Source: Sepiola atlantica (taxonomy: Eukaryota; Mollusca; Cephalopoda; Sepiida; Sepiolidae). Taken from it: DNA of 64,000 bases. The DNA is taken from assembly GCA_963556195.1 (NCBI GenBank), contig OY744531.1:104101120-104165119 (forward strand), in the 5' to 3' direction. Shown here one piece after another: positions 1 to 11,524 of the stretch (position 1 is the first letter of the stretch; every line of letters begins with the position of its first letter). Both the position numbers and the translations under genes were made by a program. The notes beneath the pieces are model-generated. The model worked only from the letters and a program-made list of their open reading frames with translations, was not told the origin of the DNA and ran no database searches.

Positions 1-54
1 CAAGTTATATGTATTGTTTGAGACGGGTATATCATTGTATTTCAGATATTCTTT

Positions 55-58
<4 letters not shown>

Positions 59-108
<50 letters not shown>
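59..108. repeat. (TA)n microsatellite
   Basis: Uninterrupted TA dinucleotides, about 25 units. The sequence just right of it (108-145) recurs at 352-390. Confidence 0.98.
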
Positions 109-110
<2 letters not shown>

Positions 111-390
111 AAAGGGTATTTAGACATATTTTTAAACCATTGTTTCGTAATAGTATTATTCTTTTTTTGAAAAAACCATAACAATGGTGGTCTAAAGTAA
201 ATAAAATGTATTTAATCTTAGCTTTCGAGAATATACTTCTCATTTTCAAAGAGTGTTTTTCTTTTCTTTTTTGTTTCATCGTCCGATGGAAATGGACGTT
301 TTGGTCAGAAAATCACGTTATGTCTGTAGGCGAGGTGACGCCGGTTTGAATAAGAAAGGGTATTTAGACATATTTTTTAAACCATTGTTT
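108..390. repeat. Direct repeat pair of about 38 bp
   Basis: The sequence AAGAAAGGGTATTTAGACAT and the bases after it, through AAACCATTGTTT, occur at 108-145 and again at 352-390. The two copies differ only by one T in a T run. They are 244 bp apart. The sequence between them has no recognisable feature. Confidence 0.85.
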
Positions 391-720
391 TTCAGCAAGA
401 TACTTGTAGATTGAATTTGATGAAATTCAGAGAATACATTTTGTAATGTTTTTCTATATGATCTGAAAGATGTACGTCTAATCGATATGAATGCCTAAGA
501 AAAATAAAAGAACAATCTAGGGGCAATATCTGCTATAAGTCTGATAAATCCAGATTTTAACCGGTTTTCAGAATTACTAACACTAAATCTCCGTTTATAG
601 AATTATCGTTTTTTTTACGACCCCTAATTTTAATAGATACTATATTTTTGTACATATGTATAGCCAAAATATTACTATTTTTTGTGACTAAAACATTAAA
701 TACATTCCGTACTCTTATTG
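391..720. other. Unassigned AT-rich sequence
   Basis: No open frame, repeat or motif of note was recognised here. Confidence 0.5.
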
Positions 721-721
721 A

Positions 722-1278
722 TGACGCACCATGTTTCCGTGACTTCGCGTCGTCAACTTTCGGGCAGGTTACGGAAGCGCCCGAGAGTTAAACGAGATCA
801 AAACTGCCAAACTGGCAGCCGATAAATTACGACGAAGAAAACCAAACTAAAATACATATATACAAATAAAGAACGAACAAACCATAGCTAAACAACTGTT
901 ATTAATTAGATGTTTATTTTTGTTCTTTTTCTTCAAAGGAACTATAGTTTATCAAATGTTTTTAAATAAAATGTTTTTTTGTTTGTGCACCGGAAAGTTT
1001 CAAATGATGATTTTGTTTGATTTGTTAAGCAAATGTTATTGTTTTATTATTTTTGTTTCAATGTTTTTTTTTAAACATTTTCTGTCAATGTTTTCCTAGT
1101 TAACATAAACACCGCAACAACTGTATTTAAGCAATTTTGTTTTGTTTTCTTATTTTAACGATAACAAACTGCTTATAAGCAAATGTTTCTTGGCCCAGTT
1201 TCGGCCTCGTCAACACTCGGGCGCTTCCGCGACCTGCCCGAACGTTGACGACGCGAAGTCACTGAAACATGGTGTGTC
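722..1278. mobile_element. Inverted-repeat element (MITE-like), about 557 bp
   Basis: The left arm, about 722-815, contains GTGACTTCGCGTCGTCAAC. It is matched in inverse orientation by the right arm at about 1190-1278, which contains GTTGACGACGCGAAGTCAC. The arms are GC-richer than the 350-bp AT-rich interior, which has no coding capacity. That structure fits a non-autonomous foldback or MITE. No clear target-site duplication was found, so the superfamily is unknown. A U2-snRNA-like sequence starts directly after the right end. Confidence 0.75.
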
Positions 1279-1310
1279 GGCTAGGAACAAAATGTAGTAT
1301 CTGTTTTGAT
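1279..1310 (+). repeat. U2 snRNA 5'-domain-like sequence
   Basis: The bases GGCTAGGAACAAAATGTAG and the following TATCTGTTTT align with the U2 snRNA 5' region (GGCTAAGATCAAGTGTAG, then TATCTGTTCT) with few differences. The downstream U2 domains are not recognisable; the next 150 bp are different sequence including repeated TTCTG. It is read as a U2-derived retroposon head rather than a functional snRNA. Confidence 0.6.
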
Positions 1311-1493
1311 GCTGTACTCGTTCTGTTCTGTTCTGTCTTAGTCCAGTTAAGGGATCCTTCTAGACTGAGACAATTTTTATTTTTGTGAGGCTGGATTTTC
1401 CTCACATTCAAAACCGACTTTGTGTCTAACTTTGCTGTCATTGTGAGGCAAGTAAATAAGAACTTAAATAAAACGGATCAACGTTGCTGCCGA

Positions 1494-1790
1494 TAAATGT
1501 GGTTTCATTTGTTGTTTTAATGAAATAAAATAAAATATATTTTTAGTGTTATGTTTTTATTTCAAAAAAAATATTTGTCAATAAATGTTATTTATTTAGT
1601 AATTAGAAATCATGTATTTGTTTTTGTATTCTAATAAACCGTTAATTGGTTTAAAATACTGTCATTTTTTTGTTTTATTATAATGTATACGAACATATAT
1701 TCATATGTAGGTGTGAAAAAGAACAAACTTGTATACTCGACGTAGACACGTCCATAACCTAATATTATGCATCGATATTTTTATATCGAG
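1494..1790. repeat. Duplicated segment, copy A (uninterrupted)
   Basis: Blocks of this segment recur at 2328-2499 and 3184-3240. Shared blocks include TCAATAAATGTTATTTATTT, TAATGTATACGAACATATAT and CCTAATATTATGCATCGATA. Copy A lacks the foldback insertion seen in copy B and so serves as the empty-site reference. Confidence 0.8.
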
Positions 1791-2327
1791 AGAGAGAGAA
1801 ACTTGTGCTACGATATTTTGACAACGATTACGACGACAGCTTGATGACCACAGAAAATAGAAAAGAGAGAGAGACGTCACTACCAATTGAGTCAACTACT
1901 TACAAGTTGTGAACGAAAGACGAGACGACAGTGGGCCATCTGGAGCGGCCATTGAAGGAATTGTCTACTCCACATTAAGCACGGTTTGTTTGTGTCACGT
2001 AAATATAGAATTAGTGGGATCTATACAGATAATCGATACATAAGTTTAATGTGAGACTGCATACCTCAGCCTGACAATGAAAGAATCGGCCAAAGTCTTA
2101 TCTGGGTCTTACCTTTCCATATCGTTTACAGTATTCTCTAGGTTATGCGAGGGAAACGTGGATTACTCAAACAATATTTATCTGATCAGGCTGAAATAGT
2201 GCATCATGGTTACTTTTATAAAGAGCATTCAATTAGAAAACCGGAAGTTGAAATTACGTCAACATTTGATATTTCATAGAACTGATCAATGCGAAGGTCA
2301 AAGTCCAAGGTCATATAAGATGCCTTG
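1791..2327. other. Unassigned sequence between the duplicated segments
   Basis: Mixed-composition sequence with short GA-rich runs near 1791-1800 and 1862-1874. Only short, fragmentary open frames are visible and no family was recognised. Confidence 0.5.
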
Positions 2328-3240
2328 CTGCTTCATTTGTTGTTTTAATTAAATAAAATATCTTTTTAGTGTAATTTTTTGTATTTCAAAATGTATTTGT
2401 CAATAAATGTTATTTATTTAGTAATTGTTTTATTATAATGTATACGAACATATATTCATATGTAGATGTGAAAAAAAAACTTGTACACTCGACGTAGACC
2501 ATGGCCACCGAGAGTTTACAAGGCCAAGCAACTAACTTCCTGCCCCCCTCTGACGTCACTGCATTCCGTGTCAAAACAAGGACCGTAGTAATAACAATAA
2601 GAAGGCATTTTGACTTCTCCATTCACTAAATAATCCATCAAAATTCAAGAAATCAACCAATTTTAATGAAATTTTTAGGATTTATTAATTAATGATCACG
2701 GAATATAATGAATCCATTACTTTATTATAAAGCTTGGTGCATATGTATTATTTCTTGTAAACAAAAAACACCTTTACTAAAGTTATTCAAAATATCAAAA
2801 CATGTTGACCATACGATATTGTAAATATTTAAAACAAAGCATTAGAAAACTTTAAAAATTGCATGTAAAAAAGAAAAGAAAAGAACACGATGTTTTGATA
2901 TTTTGGATAACTTTAGTAAAGGTGTTTTTTGTTTACAAGAAATAATACATTTGCACCAAGCTTTATAATGAAGTAATGGATTTACTATATTCCGTGATAA
3001 TTAATTAATAAATACTGAAAATTTCATTAAAATTGGTTGATTTCCTGAATTTTGATGGATTATTTAGTGAATAGAGAAGTTGAAATGCCTTCTTATTGTC
3101 ATTACGATGGCCATTGTTTTGACACGCAATGCAGTGACGTCATTTTCTAGCCAACCGGCCTGTAGTAACTCTCGGTGGCCACGCGTAGACCCTTCCTTAA
3201 CCTAATATTATTATGCATCGATATTTGTATATCTTTATGC
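2328..3240. repeat. Duplicated segment, copy B (interrupted by foldback)
   Basis: Left part is 2328-2499 and right part is 3184-3240. Both match copy A at 1494-1790. The 684 bp between them are a palindromic insertion. Confidence 0.8.
2500..3183. mobile_element. Foldback (long palindromic) transposable element
   Basis: The left arm (2500 to about 2801) and right arm (about 2892-3183) are inverted copies along nearly their whole length, with a 90-bp loop. The ends read C[A/G]TGGCCACCGAGAGTT. The heptamer CGTAGAC lies immediately outside both ends (2493-2499 and 3184-3190), as expected for a target-site duplication. There is no coding sequence. The near-300-bp arms are those of a foldback element; the 7-bp duplication does not by itself fix the superfamily. 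Confidence 0.85.
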
Positions 3241-3830
3241 GTATATACGCCTGAGAAAGTATTTCTTTCTAGAATATCAGTGATTTTCTGACTTTAATGG
3301 GGATACATCTTGCCGATCTTTCAGACGAACATTTTAACCATAGCTTATAAAAGAAAACCCTATTGTATGTTTACCCTGTATCTTCTTAGACAAAGACAGA
3401 ATAATGCTGCAGATAAGATGCTGCCTATCAAATAATTGCAAAGATTTCGTTATGTCTGCAATGACAGCATCATTGCATTTACTCCCCGAAAATAAAGTAA
3501 AAAAAAAAAATGAAAGTAATCGGAAATAAATAAATGAATGTAATATTTTTTATAGAACGAGAAATGACCTCAGACATATTTACGTTTTGTCACAAAATTC
3601 TTTCAATCATGCAAACCTACCTCTTCTAATGGCAGTAACGCAATTGGGATGCTTTAAAATAGATATATTCTTTAGCAGAAATAAGTAAGAGAATGATAAA
3701 AATGAAATAAAATTCAACAAAAATGACAAATATGAAAAATATTACATGAAAAAGACGGAAATCATAAGAAATAGCGCTTGAAAATGTTTTGTGGGAAGCC
3801 ATGTTTCGACGCAACTAGACACATACTATC
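3241..3830. other. Unassigned AT-rich sequence
   Basis: No repeat partner, RNA gene or plausible coding region was recognised. Short frames here have no family resemblance. Confidence 0.5.
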
Positions 3831-3831
3831 A

Positions 3832-3837
<6 letters not shown>

Positions 3838-3883
<46 letters not shown>

Positions 3884-4106
3884 TATACATGAACACACAT
3901 ATATATACATATAATATATATATGCATATAATATATGTATACGCATATAAATATATAAATATATATATATACATATGATATAAATGTATACATATAAATA
4001 TATATATATGCATATAAATATACATATAATAAAACATATACATATAAAATATATTTATATATAGAATAAATATATATATACATATATAAATACATAAATA
4101 TATATT

Positions 4107-4137
<31 letters not shown>

Positions 4138-4975
4138 TATACATATATATATATTTATATATGAATATATATATATATACATATACATATAAATATATAT
4201 ATATGTAAATATATAGATGAATATATATATAAATATATACATATAAATATACATATAATATAAATGTATACTTATACATATGAATATATATATAAATATA
4301 TATATACATATGAATATATATACATATACATATAATATAAATATATACATATAAGATATATATATATACACATAAAAAATTATATATATTCATATATACA
4401 TATATAAATACATAAATATACATCAATATATACATATATATATATACATACGCGTGTATATACATATATATAAATATATATATATATATATACATACATA
4501 TATATAAATATATATATACATATACAATCACGTATATGTACATATATATAAATATATATATATATACATACACGTATATATATATACATATATACGTATA
4601 TGTATACACATATGTATATACATATATATGCATATACATACATATACATATATACATATACATACATATATACATATATGTACATATATATACATATATC
4701 TATATATATCTATATACATATATATCTATATATATATTAATATACATATATATCTATATCTATATCTATATCTATATACATATATCTATCTATCTATCTA
4801 TCTCTCTTTATATGTATTTATATACATATATCTATCTATCTATCTCTCTTATATATATCTATATACATATATCTATCTATATGTATATACATATATCTAT
4901 CTATCTCTCTCTCTCTATATATATATATACATATATCTATCTCTCTATATATAAATATATATATATGTATGTATG
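3838..4975. repeat. Complex (TA)/(CATATA)/(TATC) simple-repeat block
   Basis: A pure (TA)n tract at 3838-3879 passes into interspersed TACATA and TATAAA variants, then TACGTA-containing units. From about 4780 (TATC)n and (TC)n runs appear. Long apparent frames full of Tyr and Ile are artefacts of the simple sequence. Confidence 0.97.
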
Positions 4976-5580
4976 CATAAACTCTTTTATCTATTCCTTT
5001 TGAAAAGCAAAAGTGATCCGCTGAAAGGGGGAAAATAAAAGAAAATGGATTCCGTAAGGACTACGGAAAAGATGCAATGGATGTTTGGAAGATAAATTAA
5101 CGAAAAACGGTTAAATAAAAAAGAAATGTTGACTGGATTCAGAATGGCGGAAAAACGATCAAAGAAGGAAGATCGTTATGAAAGCAATTGAGTGGGTAAC
5201 GATGAACGCCCATTTCGGCCAGGTGGCATAGCAAAAATCAATTTGTTTATATTCTTTTTTTCTCTTTTGTAGGCTTCATAAATATTTCCGTGCAATATAA
5301 AAGGAAATGCATTTGTTGTGTATTTGTTCCCATAGCAAAGAAATACTTTCTTTTGGTGGTCGGTTTCAATAGAGAAATGGTCGCTTTTTCTTTTGATGGG
5401 GTTAGATATCAAGAACAGGCATAGCAAAAGTAAGAAAAAATATGCAAATACATGCATCAGCTGTTTGGTCAAAGGTAATATAATATCACAGGTATTCGGA
5501 TACATTTGAGAGTACTAGAAACAAACGTGACTCGTTGGGACACCCATTCAGTTAAATTGTTTGAATCGCTGAAAAGTGAA
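4976..5580. other. Unassigned sequence
   Basis: A 109-codon minus-strand frame (5176-5505) with one hydrophobic segment is present. It has no recognised motif or gene context and is not called as a gene. Confidence 0.45.
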
Positions 5581-5586
5581 ATAGGT

Positions 5587-5735
5587 ATAAAAAGCTAAAG
5601 AAGGCAAAAAGCTAAAAAGCCAAAAAAAAGGCCAGAAAGCTAAAAAGCCAAAAAAAGCTAAAAAGCCAAAAAAGGCCAAAAAAAGCTAAAAAGCCAAAAA
5701 CAAAAGGCCAAAAAAGCTAAAAAGCCAAATAGATA
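5587..5735. repeat. GCTAAAAAGCCAAAA minisatellite
   Basis: Irregular tandem array of AAAGCTAAAAAGCC and AAAAGGCC modules. GGCC, AGCC and AGCT cores are separated by A-runs. Unit length varies from about 8 to 18 bp. Confidence 0.9.
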
Positions 5736-5739
5736 TAAA

Positions 5740-6570
5740 GGACCAAATCCCAAATTAGTCGTTTACTGGTCGCCATATTTTCTAATTCTCTCTTTGCTTC
5801 GCTTTCTTCTGTTTCTCTCCTGGCTGCGGTTTAAATATGTTTTAGTACTGTTGGTGTTATTCTATTTTTTCAATAACGGACGATGGTAATTTTTTTATTA
5901 TCTCCTTTCTTTATTTTATAACCTAATAATTTAGGTTAATTATAAATAATGACTTGTAAATAAATGGATGAACTATCAAGAGAAACGTTTAACAGATTTA
6001 TTAAAACTGAACACAGAATGAATTAATGAGTTAATTGGCCGCTGGGCGCGATTGATATATTCACAGTATGATACCGTGATCTTTGTTTTGTTTCTCTCTG
6101 GGCAGCCGACTTCTTTTCCAAGGGCGATAACTCTTAACTTCCGAAATGGTTCAAGGGAGGTAATTCCGTTTTCGTTAGGTGTCCTAACACTTTATCACAG
6201 CTTTCTGTTTATAAACAGAGATATACAGAGAGAGTCACGGAAGCGAGAGTGATAGAAATACTGTAAAATGAGAGGAAATAGGTTTACAGAGACAGACGAA
6301 GAGTGTGATAGAAAATTAGAACGAGGTGGGTGATATACTCAGTTGATTGAAAACAATTAAAATATTTATTTTCATTTCTTTTTCAAATAGGAAAACTACA
6401 ATAGACTTGTTTTTCCAAAGGATTTAGTTAAATCCTAAAAACGAAGGAATCTTTTGCGTGTAGGAAAAAATGAAAGAAAACACGTCTATAAAATCAGTCC
6501 GTCAGTCACAATTTTTGTAACGTCACAAATACATTGTGGAATTTTAAACGTCACAAATGCATTGCGGAAT
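5740..6570. other. Unassigned sequence
   Basis: No supported gene. A 66-codon frame at 6052-6252 is not supported by motif or composition. Confidence 0.45.
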
Positions 6571-6572
6571 TA

Positions 6573-6858
6573 CTATTTATCTACCTCCCACAAGGTAAAA
6601 TGCGACACAAGGTCTGGAAAGTGGGATTAGATAAGCCAGAGCTCGAGGTGAGTATTCTGGCCATTTAAAGATTGCCTGGGCAGCCCCGTCGGCATTCCCG
6701 GTAGGGCGCCTCAGGCAGTAAGCAATAAACTTACTCCTCCCCAAAGAGGGGAGGCAAAGCCTGGGAGGGTGCACCTCCTAGAACTGCACAGGACCAGACA
6801 ACCCCCAATAGACCGGCGTAAATCCAAACCCAAAGGCCAGGACAATACCAGTTTATTA
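6573..6858 (-). mobile_element. U2-derived SINE-like retroposon, 5'-truncated copy
   Basis: Read on the minus strand, this begins near AAACTGGTATTG and runs through GCAGTTCTAGGAGGTGCACC, CCTCCCAGGCTTTG and AGGAGTAAGTTTATTGCTTA. The same order occurs in the plus-strand copy at 55320-55580. The blocks CTGGTATTG, GCAG and GGTGCACCCTCC resemble the 3' stem-loop of U2 snRNA. The U2 5' head present in the 55-kb copy is missing here, as expected for incomplete reverse transcription. This copy also carries an extra segment (GAGGCGCCCTACCGG on the minus strand) absent from the other. Confidence 0.75.
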
Positions 6859-6977
6859 GGTGGGTTAAAAAACCCGTGGAATTTGCGGAATTTGTCTCAT
6901 TTTAAAATACCCGAGATTTTAACTACTTTTAGAAATGGCAAATATTGCGTTAATAGTAACAAAATTCCCAGCAAATA

Positions 6978-7057
6978 AAACCAGATGCCATGACAGGAAA
7001 TCGAAACCGAAACCTTGAGATATTCAGTCTGAGTTTCTCCCACCTGAGTTATGTTGA
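6978..7057 (-). mobile_element. tRNA-like SINE head (pol III boxes)
   Basis: On the minus strand AACTCAGGTGGGAGAAACTC resembles an A box, and GGTTTCGGTTTCGATTTC about 30 bp downstream resembles a B box. It does not fold as an intact tRNA by eye. The downstream SINE body was not delimited. Confidence 0.4.
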
Positions 7058-7060
7058 CTT

Positions 7061-7370
7061 TTTTCATAAATTATGTTTAAAACATTACTTTAATAAAACA
7101 ATTATTGCTTTGGCGTGACATCATAATTTACATCATGTTTCAAAGCATGAATTCAATTATACGAGATAATAAAATAAGTAAATAAATAAATGGGTAAACA
7201 TTATTAATAGCGTTGGAAATTATTTTAATAGTTCAAAACAATCTATTTTGTTTTACCTACGTAAAGACGTTCAAATCAATTTAATATTTTATGTATACTA
7301 GACTTAGTGTGCATAGGGTCTATAATTACAGTGTTATAAAAGTGAACGTACGTGAGTCCGGCGCTCTTTG
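7061..7370. other. Unassigned AT-rich sequence
   Basis: Nothing recognised. Confidence 0.5.
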
Positions 7371-7375
7371 AGGTA

Positions 7376-7411
7376 TTTGAAGAGATAAAGAGAAAGATAG
7401 AGAGAAAGAGA

Positions 7412-7443
<32 letters not shown>

Positions 7444-7685
7444 AAGAGAGAAAGAGAAAGAGAGAGAAAGAGAGATAGAAAGAGAGAGAGAGAAAGAGAA
7501 AGATAGAGAGAAAGAGAGAGAGAGAAAGAGAGAGAGAGAAAGAGAAAAAGAGAAAGAGAGAGAGAAAGAGAAAGAGAGAGAGAGAAAGAGAGAGAGAGAA
7601 AGAGAGAAGAGAGAGAGAGAGAAAGAGAGAAAGAGAGAGAGAGAAAGAGAAAGAGAGAAAGAGAAAGAGAAACAGAGAGAGATAA

Positions 7686-7716
<31 letters not shown>

Positions 7717-7783
7717 AAGAAAGAGAGAAAAAGAGAGAGAGAAAGAGAAAGGGAGAAAGAGAGAGAGAGAAAGAGAGAGAGAG

Positions 7784-7830
<47 letters not shown>

Positions 7831-7865
7831 AAGAGAAAGAAGGATAGAAAGAGAGAGAGAGAGTA

Positions 7866-7896
<31 letters not shown>

Positions 7897-7975
7897 AATG
7901 GAAAGAGAGAAAGAGAGAGATAAAGAGAAAGAGAGAGAGAAAGAGATAGAGAAAAAGAGAGAGAGAAAGAAGAGG
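7376..7975. repeat. GA-rich purine tract, (GAAAGAGA)n
   Basis: About 600 bp of almost pure purine built from GAAAGAGA and GAGAGAGA modules. The 208-codon Arg/Glu/Lys-only frame here is a consequence of the repeat. Confidence 0.97.
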
Positions 7976-8019
7976 TGAGCTTAATTTTAAAGTAGCAACA
8001 GCATTGGTTTTGTCTTCTG

Positions 8020-8195
8020 TGGATTTATCGATTAGTTTTGTCTTCTTATCGATTAGTTTTCGCTTCTTTTTATTATCGATTAGTTTTTCTTCTTCGTCTT
8101 ATCGATTCAATTTGTCTTCTTTCATTTTTAATTAGCTTTATCTTATCGATTTGTTTGGTCTTCGTTTTCTCATCGATTAGTTTCGTTTCCATGAT
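8020..8195. repeat. Degenerate ATCGATTAGTTTTGTCTTC minisatellite
   Basis: ATCGATTAG or a close variant recurs about six times (near 8027, 8049, 8075, 8101, 8156 and 8172), each followed by TTTxxTCTTCTT. Unit length is about 20-27 bp with irregular spacers. Confidence 0.75.
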
Positions 8196-8199
8196 TCCA

Positions 8200-8780
8200 A
8201 GTAGCGAAGAAAAATTACATGGTAAAGTGATAGCGAGCGGACGAAGCCAGCTATTAGATGAATAAAATGCAATGTGTGTGTTTCATAGAAGCATTTGACA
8301 AAAACTACTGACACAATATTGCTTAAGACTATCAGCGATTCTTATTATGTTGGAGGCCATTGTGCTGAAGTGGATACCGACACGGACTGTCCACCAGTCG
8401 GTTCTGTAGCAGCAATTCAACTTAGGGATGTTGGCAACCTTCAATTATGTCTAGATACCAACAACAGTCAACAAGGTTGTACGATGTCCATTCATACGAA
8501 TTTCCAATTTTGACTTTATAATGTTACCAATCATCCATATAAGTGGTATCTTTCATTGGCAACACAACTGCATTTATTTTCCTATTCAAACCATTTTCCT
8601 GTCACTTCATTTATATTTTCTTTCTGTTATTAAAAAGAATTTGAAGAATTGCATTTATGTTTCTCCACTAAATTGGCTGACATCAGGTCATATACTCTGC
8701 TACGAGGAATATTAAATTGATGAAACTTATGCTCGAAGCCAAATTAAAGAACATGTAAAATTGAAATATTGCGTTTCTTA
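8200..8780. other. Unassigned sequence
   Basis: Three short plus-strand frames (60-75 codons) occur but have no shared motif, start context or splice pattern that supports a gene. Confidence 0.45.
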
Positions 8781-8783
8781 AGT

Positions 8784-8784
<1 letters not shown>

Positions 8785-8819
<35 letters not shown>

Positions 8820-9809
8820 TTAATAATATTAATAGAAAAATACTACTACTACTAATAATAATAATACTAAAATACTAAAAATACTAATACAAAAATATTA
8901 ATACTACTACTAATACTACTACTACTACTAATAATAGTAATAATACTAATATATAAAATACTACTACTAATAATAATACTAATACTAAAATACTAATACT
9001 ACTACTAATAATAATAATAGTAATAATACTAATAAAAAAATACTACTACTTATATTAATACTAATACTAAAATACAAATACTAAAAATACTACTACTACT
9101 ACTACTAATAATAATAATACTAAAATAATAGTACTACTAATAATACTAATATATAAATACTAATACTAAAAATACTACTACTACTACTACTACTAATAAT
9201 AATAATAGTAATAATACTAATATTTAAAATACTACTACTAATATTAATACTAATATTAAAATACTAAAAATACTACTACTACTAATAATAATACTGCTAA
9301 TAAAATAGTACTACTAATAATACTACTAATATATAAATACTAATATAAAAATACTACTACTACTAATAATACTAATACTAAAATACTAATACTAAAAATA
9401 CTACTACTACTACTAATAATAATAGTAATACTAAAATACTACTACTACTAATAATAATAATACTAATATATAAATGCTAATACGAAAAATACTACTACTA
9501 CTACTAATAATAATAATACTAAAATACTACTACTACTAATAATAATAATACTAAAATACTACTACTAATAATAATACTAATATATAAATACTAATACGAA
9601 ATATACTACTACTACTGCTACTACAAATACTAATAGTAATACTAATACTAAAATACTAATACTAATAAAATACTAATACTAAAATACTAAAAATACTAAT
9701 ACTACTAATAATACTAATACTACTACTGCTACTACTAATACTAATACTACTACTACTAATAATAATACTACTAATAATAATACTAATGCTACTACTACTA
9801 CTACTACTC

Positions 9810-9880
<71 letters not shown>

Positions 9881-9882
9881 CA
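8785..9882. repeat. (TAA)n/(TAC)n/(CTA)n trinucleotide block
   Basis: About 1.1 kb of TAA, ACT and TAC trinucleotides with recurring higher-order blocks such as TAATACTAATATATAAA. It ends in a pure (TAA)n run at about 9810-9880. Confidence 0.97.
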
Positions 9883-9889
9883 TTAATTA

Positions 9890-11150
9890 ATTCCTATATT
9901 ACTTGATTTTAGAAGAATCATTTAGGAATGGGTAAAAAGTGGATATGTAACACCCAGCGACTAAAGAGGCTGTCACCTTGGTCAATCTCATGTTTTAAAT
10001 AACTGTTACGGATTCTGATAAGATAGTACAAATTAATATGCAAGCTTGATGTAATTGTACAGATCGATTACATACCTGATCCGGGTCAAGTATCCAGAAA
10101 TGTAAATCCTTCATTAATTCATGCAAACGGACGTAATTCGGCAGTTAATCGTCACCGCGCATTCCTCGAATTTGCAATTAACTGGTTTTAATTCGAAATT
10201 GGTGAAAGGAAATTGACGCACGATGTTCGTTGCGTGTGAGCGTTCGGCGTGTTCTACTTCGAATGCGATGCGACACGTGAACATGTCGCAGAGATGAAGG
10301 CAACACATTTGGAAAGCAATAAAAGTCAAGAGATCCTATGTTTGATATCTGCTTGATGAGACATCGTTGTTTTTTTTGTTTTGTTCCTTTTTTTTAAATA
10401 TCACAAAATAAATCGAATCACTTCAATTATTCAAGAGTTTTTTGGAAGTGAAGCAATTCGCGGTTATTCATGCTCATTTTAACGGGACACTTTGCGTTTA
10501 GAATTATGACTTTTAAATATCACTTGCTTAAAAAAAAATTGAGTCAAATAGTTAGAACCAAAGAACAGTTGATAAAAAGGCAACCGATATTGGATGTCGA
10601 TTGATGTGAACAGCGTGTGTCTGGCAGTGCAGAAAAACCGGGGAACATGTCTTCGAATGTAACTAAAGTGTCTTCGAATGTAACTAAAGATCAAAAAAGA
10701 AAACATCGCATATGGAATTGGTTTTATTCAATTGATACAAAGTTTCCATAAAATGGATGTCATCTTAAACTATGTATAAACAAAGCAAACAATGATATGA
10801 CGATATGAAAGAGGTAAACATCAAAAGGGACTAGCGAAAAAGAGGAAAAAACAATTCTAGCGGTTTTGAGTTCAATCCTTGGTGACCGAACTGACGAAAT
10901 ATTACGAGTTCTAGAAAGGCATGAAACATGAAATAAAAGAATTCTACCCAAGTTGATTAAATAAAGGGTGTAGTTTGTAATTCCCAGAAAGTTAAGGATT
11001 ACGACTAAAATGTATTTGGTAGATAGTTTAGATTTTATAAGATAAAAAAACCCAAAAAGGATGATAACAAGAGCTTAAAACATGAAAATAATGTAAATAA
11101 ATAGTTTATTATAAGATGAAGACTTATATTGTTAAAATCACTGCAATGAT
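9890..11150. other. Unassigned sequence, with one 24-bp tandem duplication
   Basis: No supported gene. Near 10650-10690 the block TGTCTTCGAATGTAACTAAA is present twice in tandem. The part at 10130-10330 is CpG-richer than its surroundings but shows no gene. Confidence 0.45.
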
Positions 11151-11154
11151 AGGA

Positions 11155-11235
11155 TTGAAGTAGATGGCACGCGGACTGCGTACCTGGGTATGCAGGGTTC
11201 GAATCCAGTTTGTTCAACAGAAAGACTTTCATCAA
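11155..11235 (+). mobile_element. tRNA-like SINE head
   Basis: GGTTCGAATCC at about 11208 is a canonical B box. GATGGCACGCGGACTGCG upstream could be a degenerate A box. It is not a full tRNA cloverleaf by eye. Confidence 0.4.
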
Positions 11236-11425
11236 AACCCACACCTGAGCTTGGAAGTAAATTAAATACGATTGAAGTGCATACAATTTGTTATTCAATA
11301 ACAGAAATTACATCAATCATATTAGTAAGAATTACGTTTGAATATATATGATATATCGATTAGATATTGGTAGGTTCAGTTTGGACATTGATAATACTCG
11401 ATCTCAAAAACTAAATACAATGTAG

Positions 11426-11427
<2 letters not shown>

Positions 11428-11522
<95 letters not shown>
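11428..11522. repeat. (CTAT)n followed by (TA)n
   Basis: About ten CTAT units lead directly into about 28 TA units. Confidence 0.97.

Positions 11523-11524
<2 letters not shown>

Noticed and set aside
3762..4719. Several long open frames made of Tyr, Ile and Met on both strands
   Set aside because: They are translations of (TA)n and (CATATA)n simple repeats; the same happens at 30.4, 35.5, 36.7, 40.0, 50.0-50.9, 53.2 and 56.8-57.5 kb.
7352..7978. 208-codon Arg/Glu/Lys frame
   Set aside because: Direct consequence of the GAAAGAGA repeat; no non-repeat flanking coding sequence.
9662..9883. Ile/Ser-rich frame
   Set aside because: Translation of the TAA/TAC trinucleotide tract.
11155..11235. 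Functional tRNA gene
   Set aside because: Good B box but no acceptor or anticodon stem by eye; likewise the tRNA-like regions near 7.0, 22.5, 26.2, 26.6, 34.5, 35.0 and 47.4 kb.
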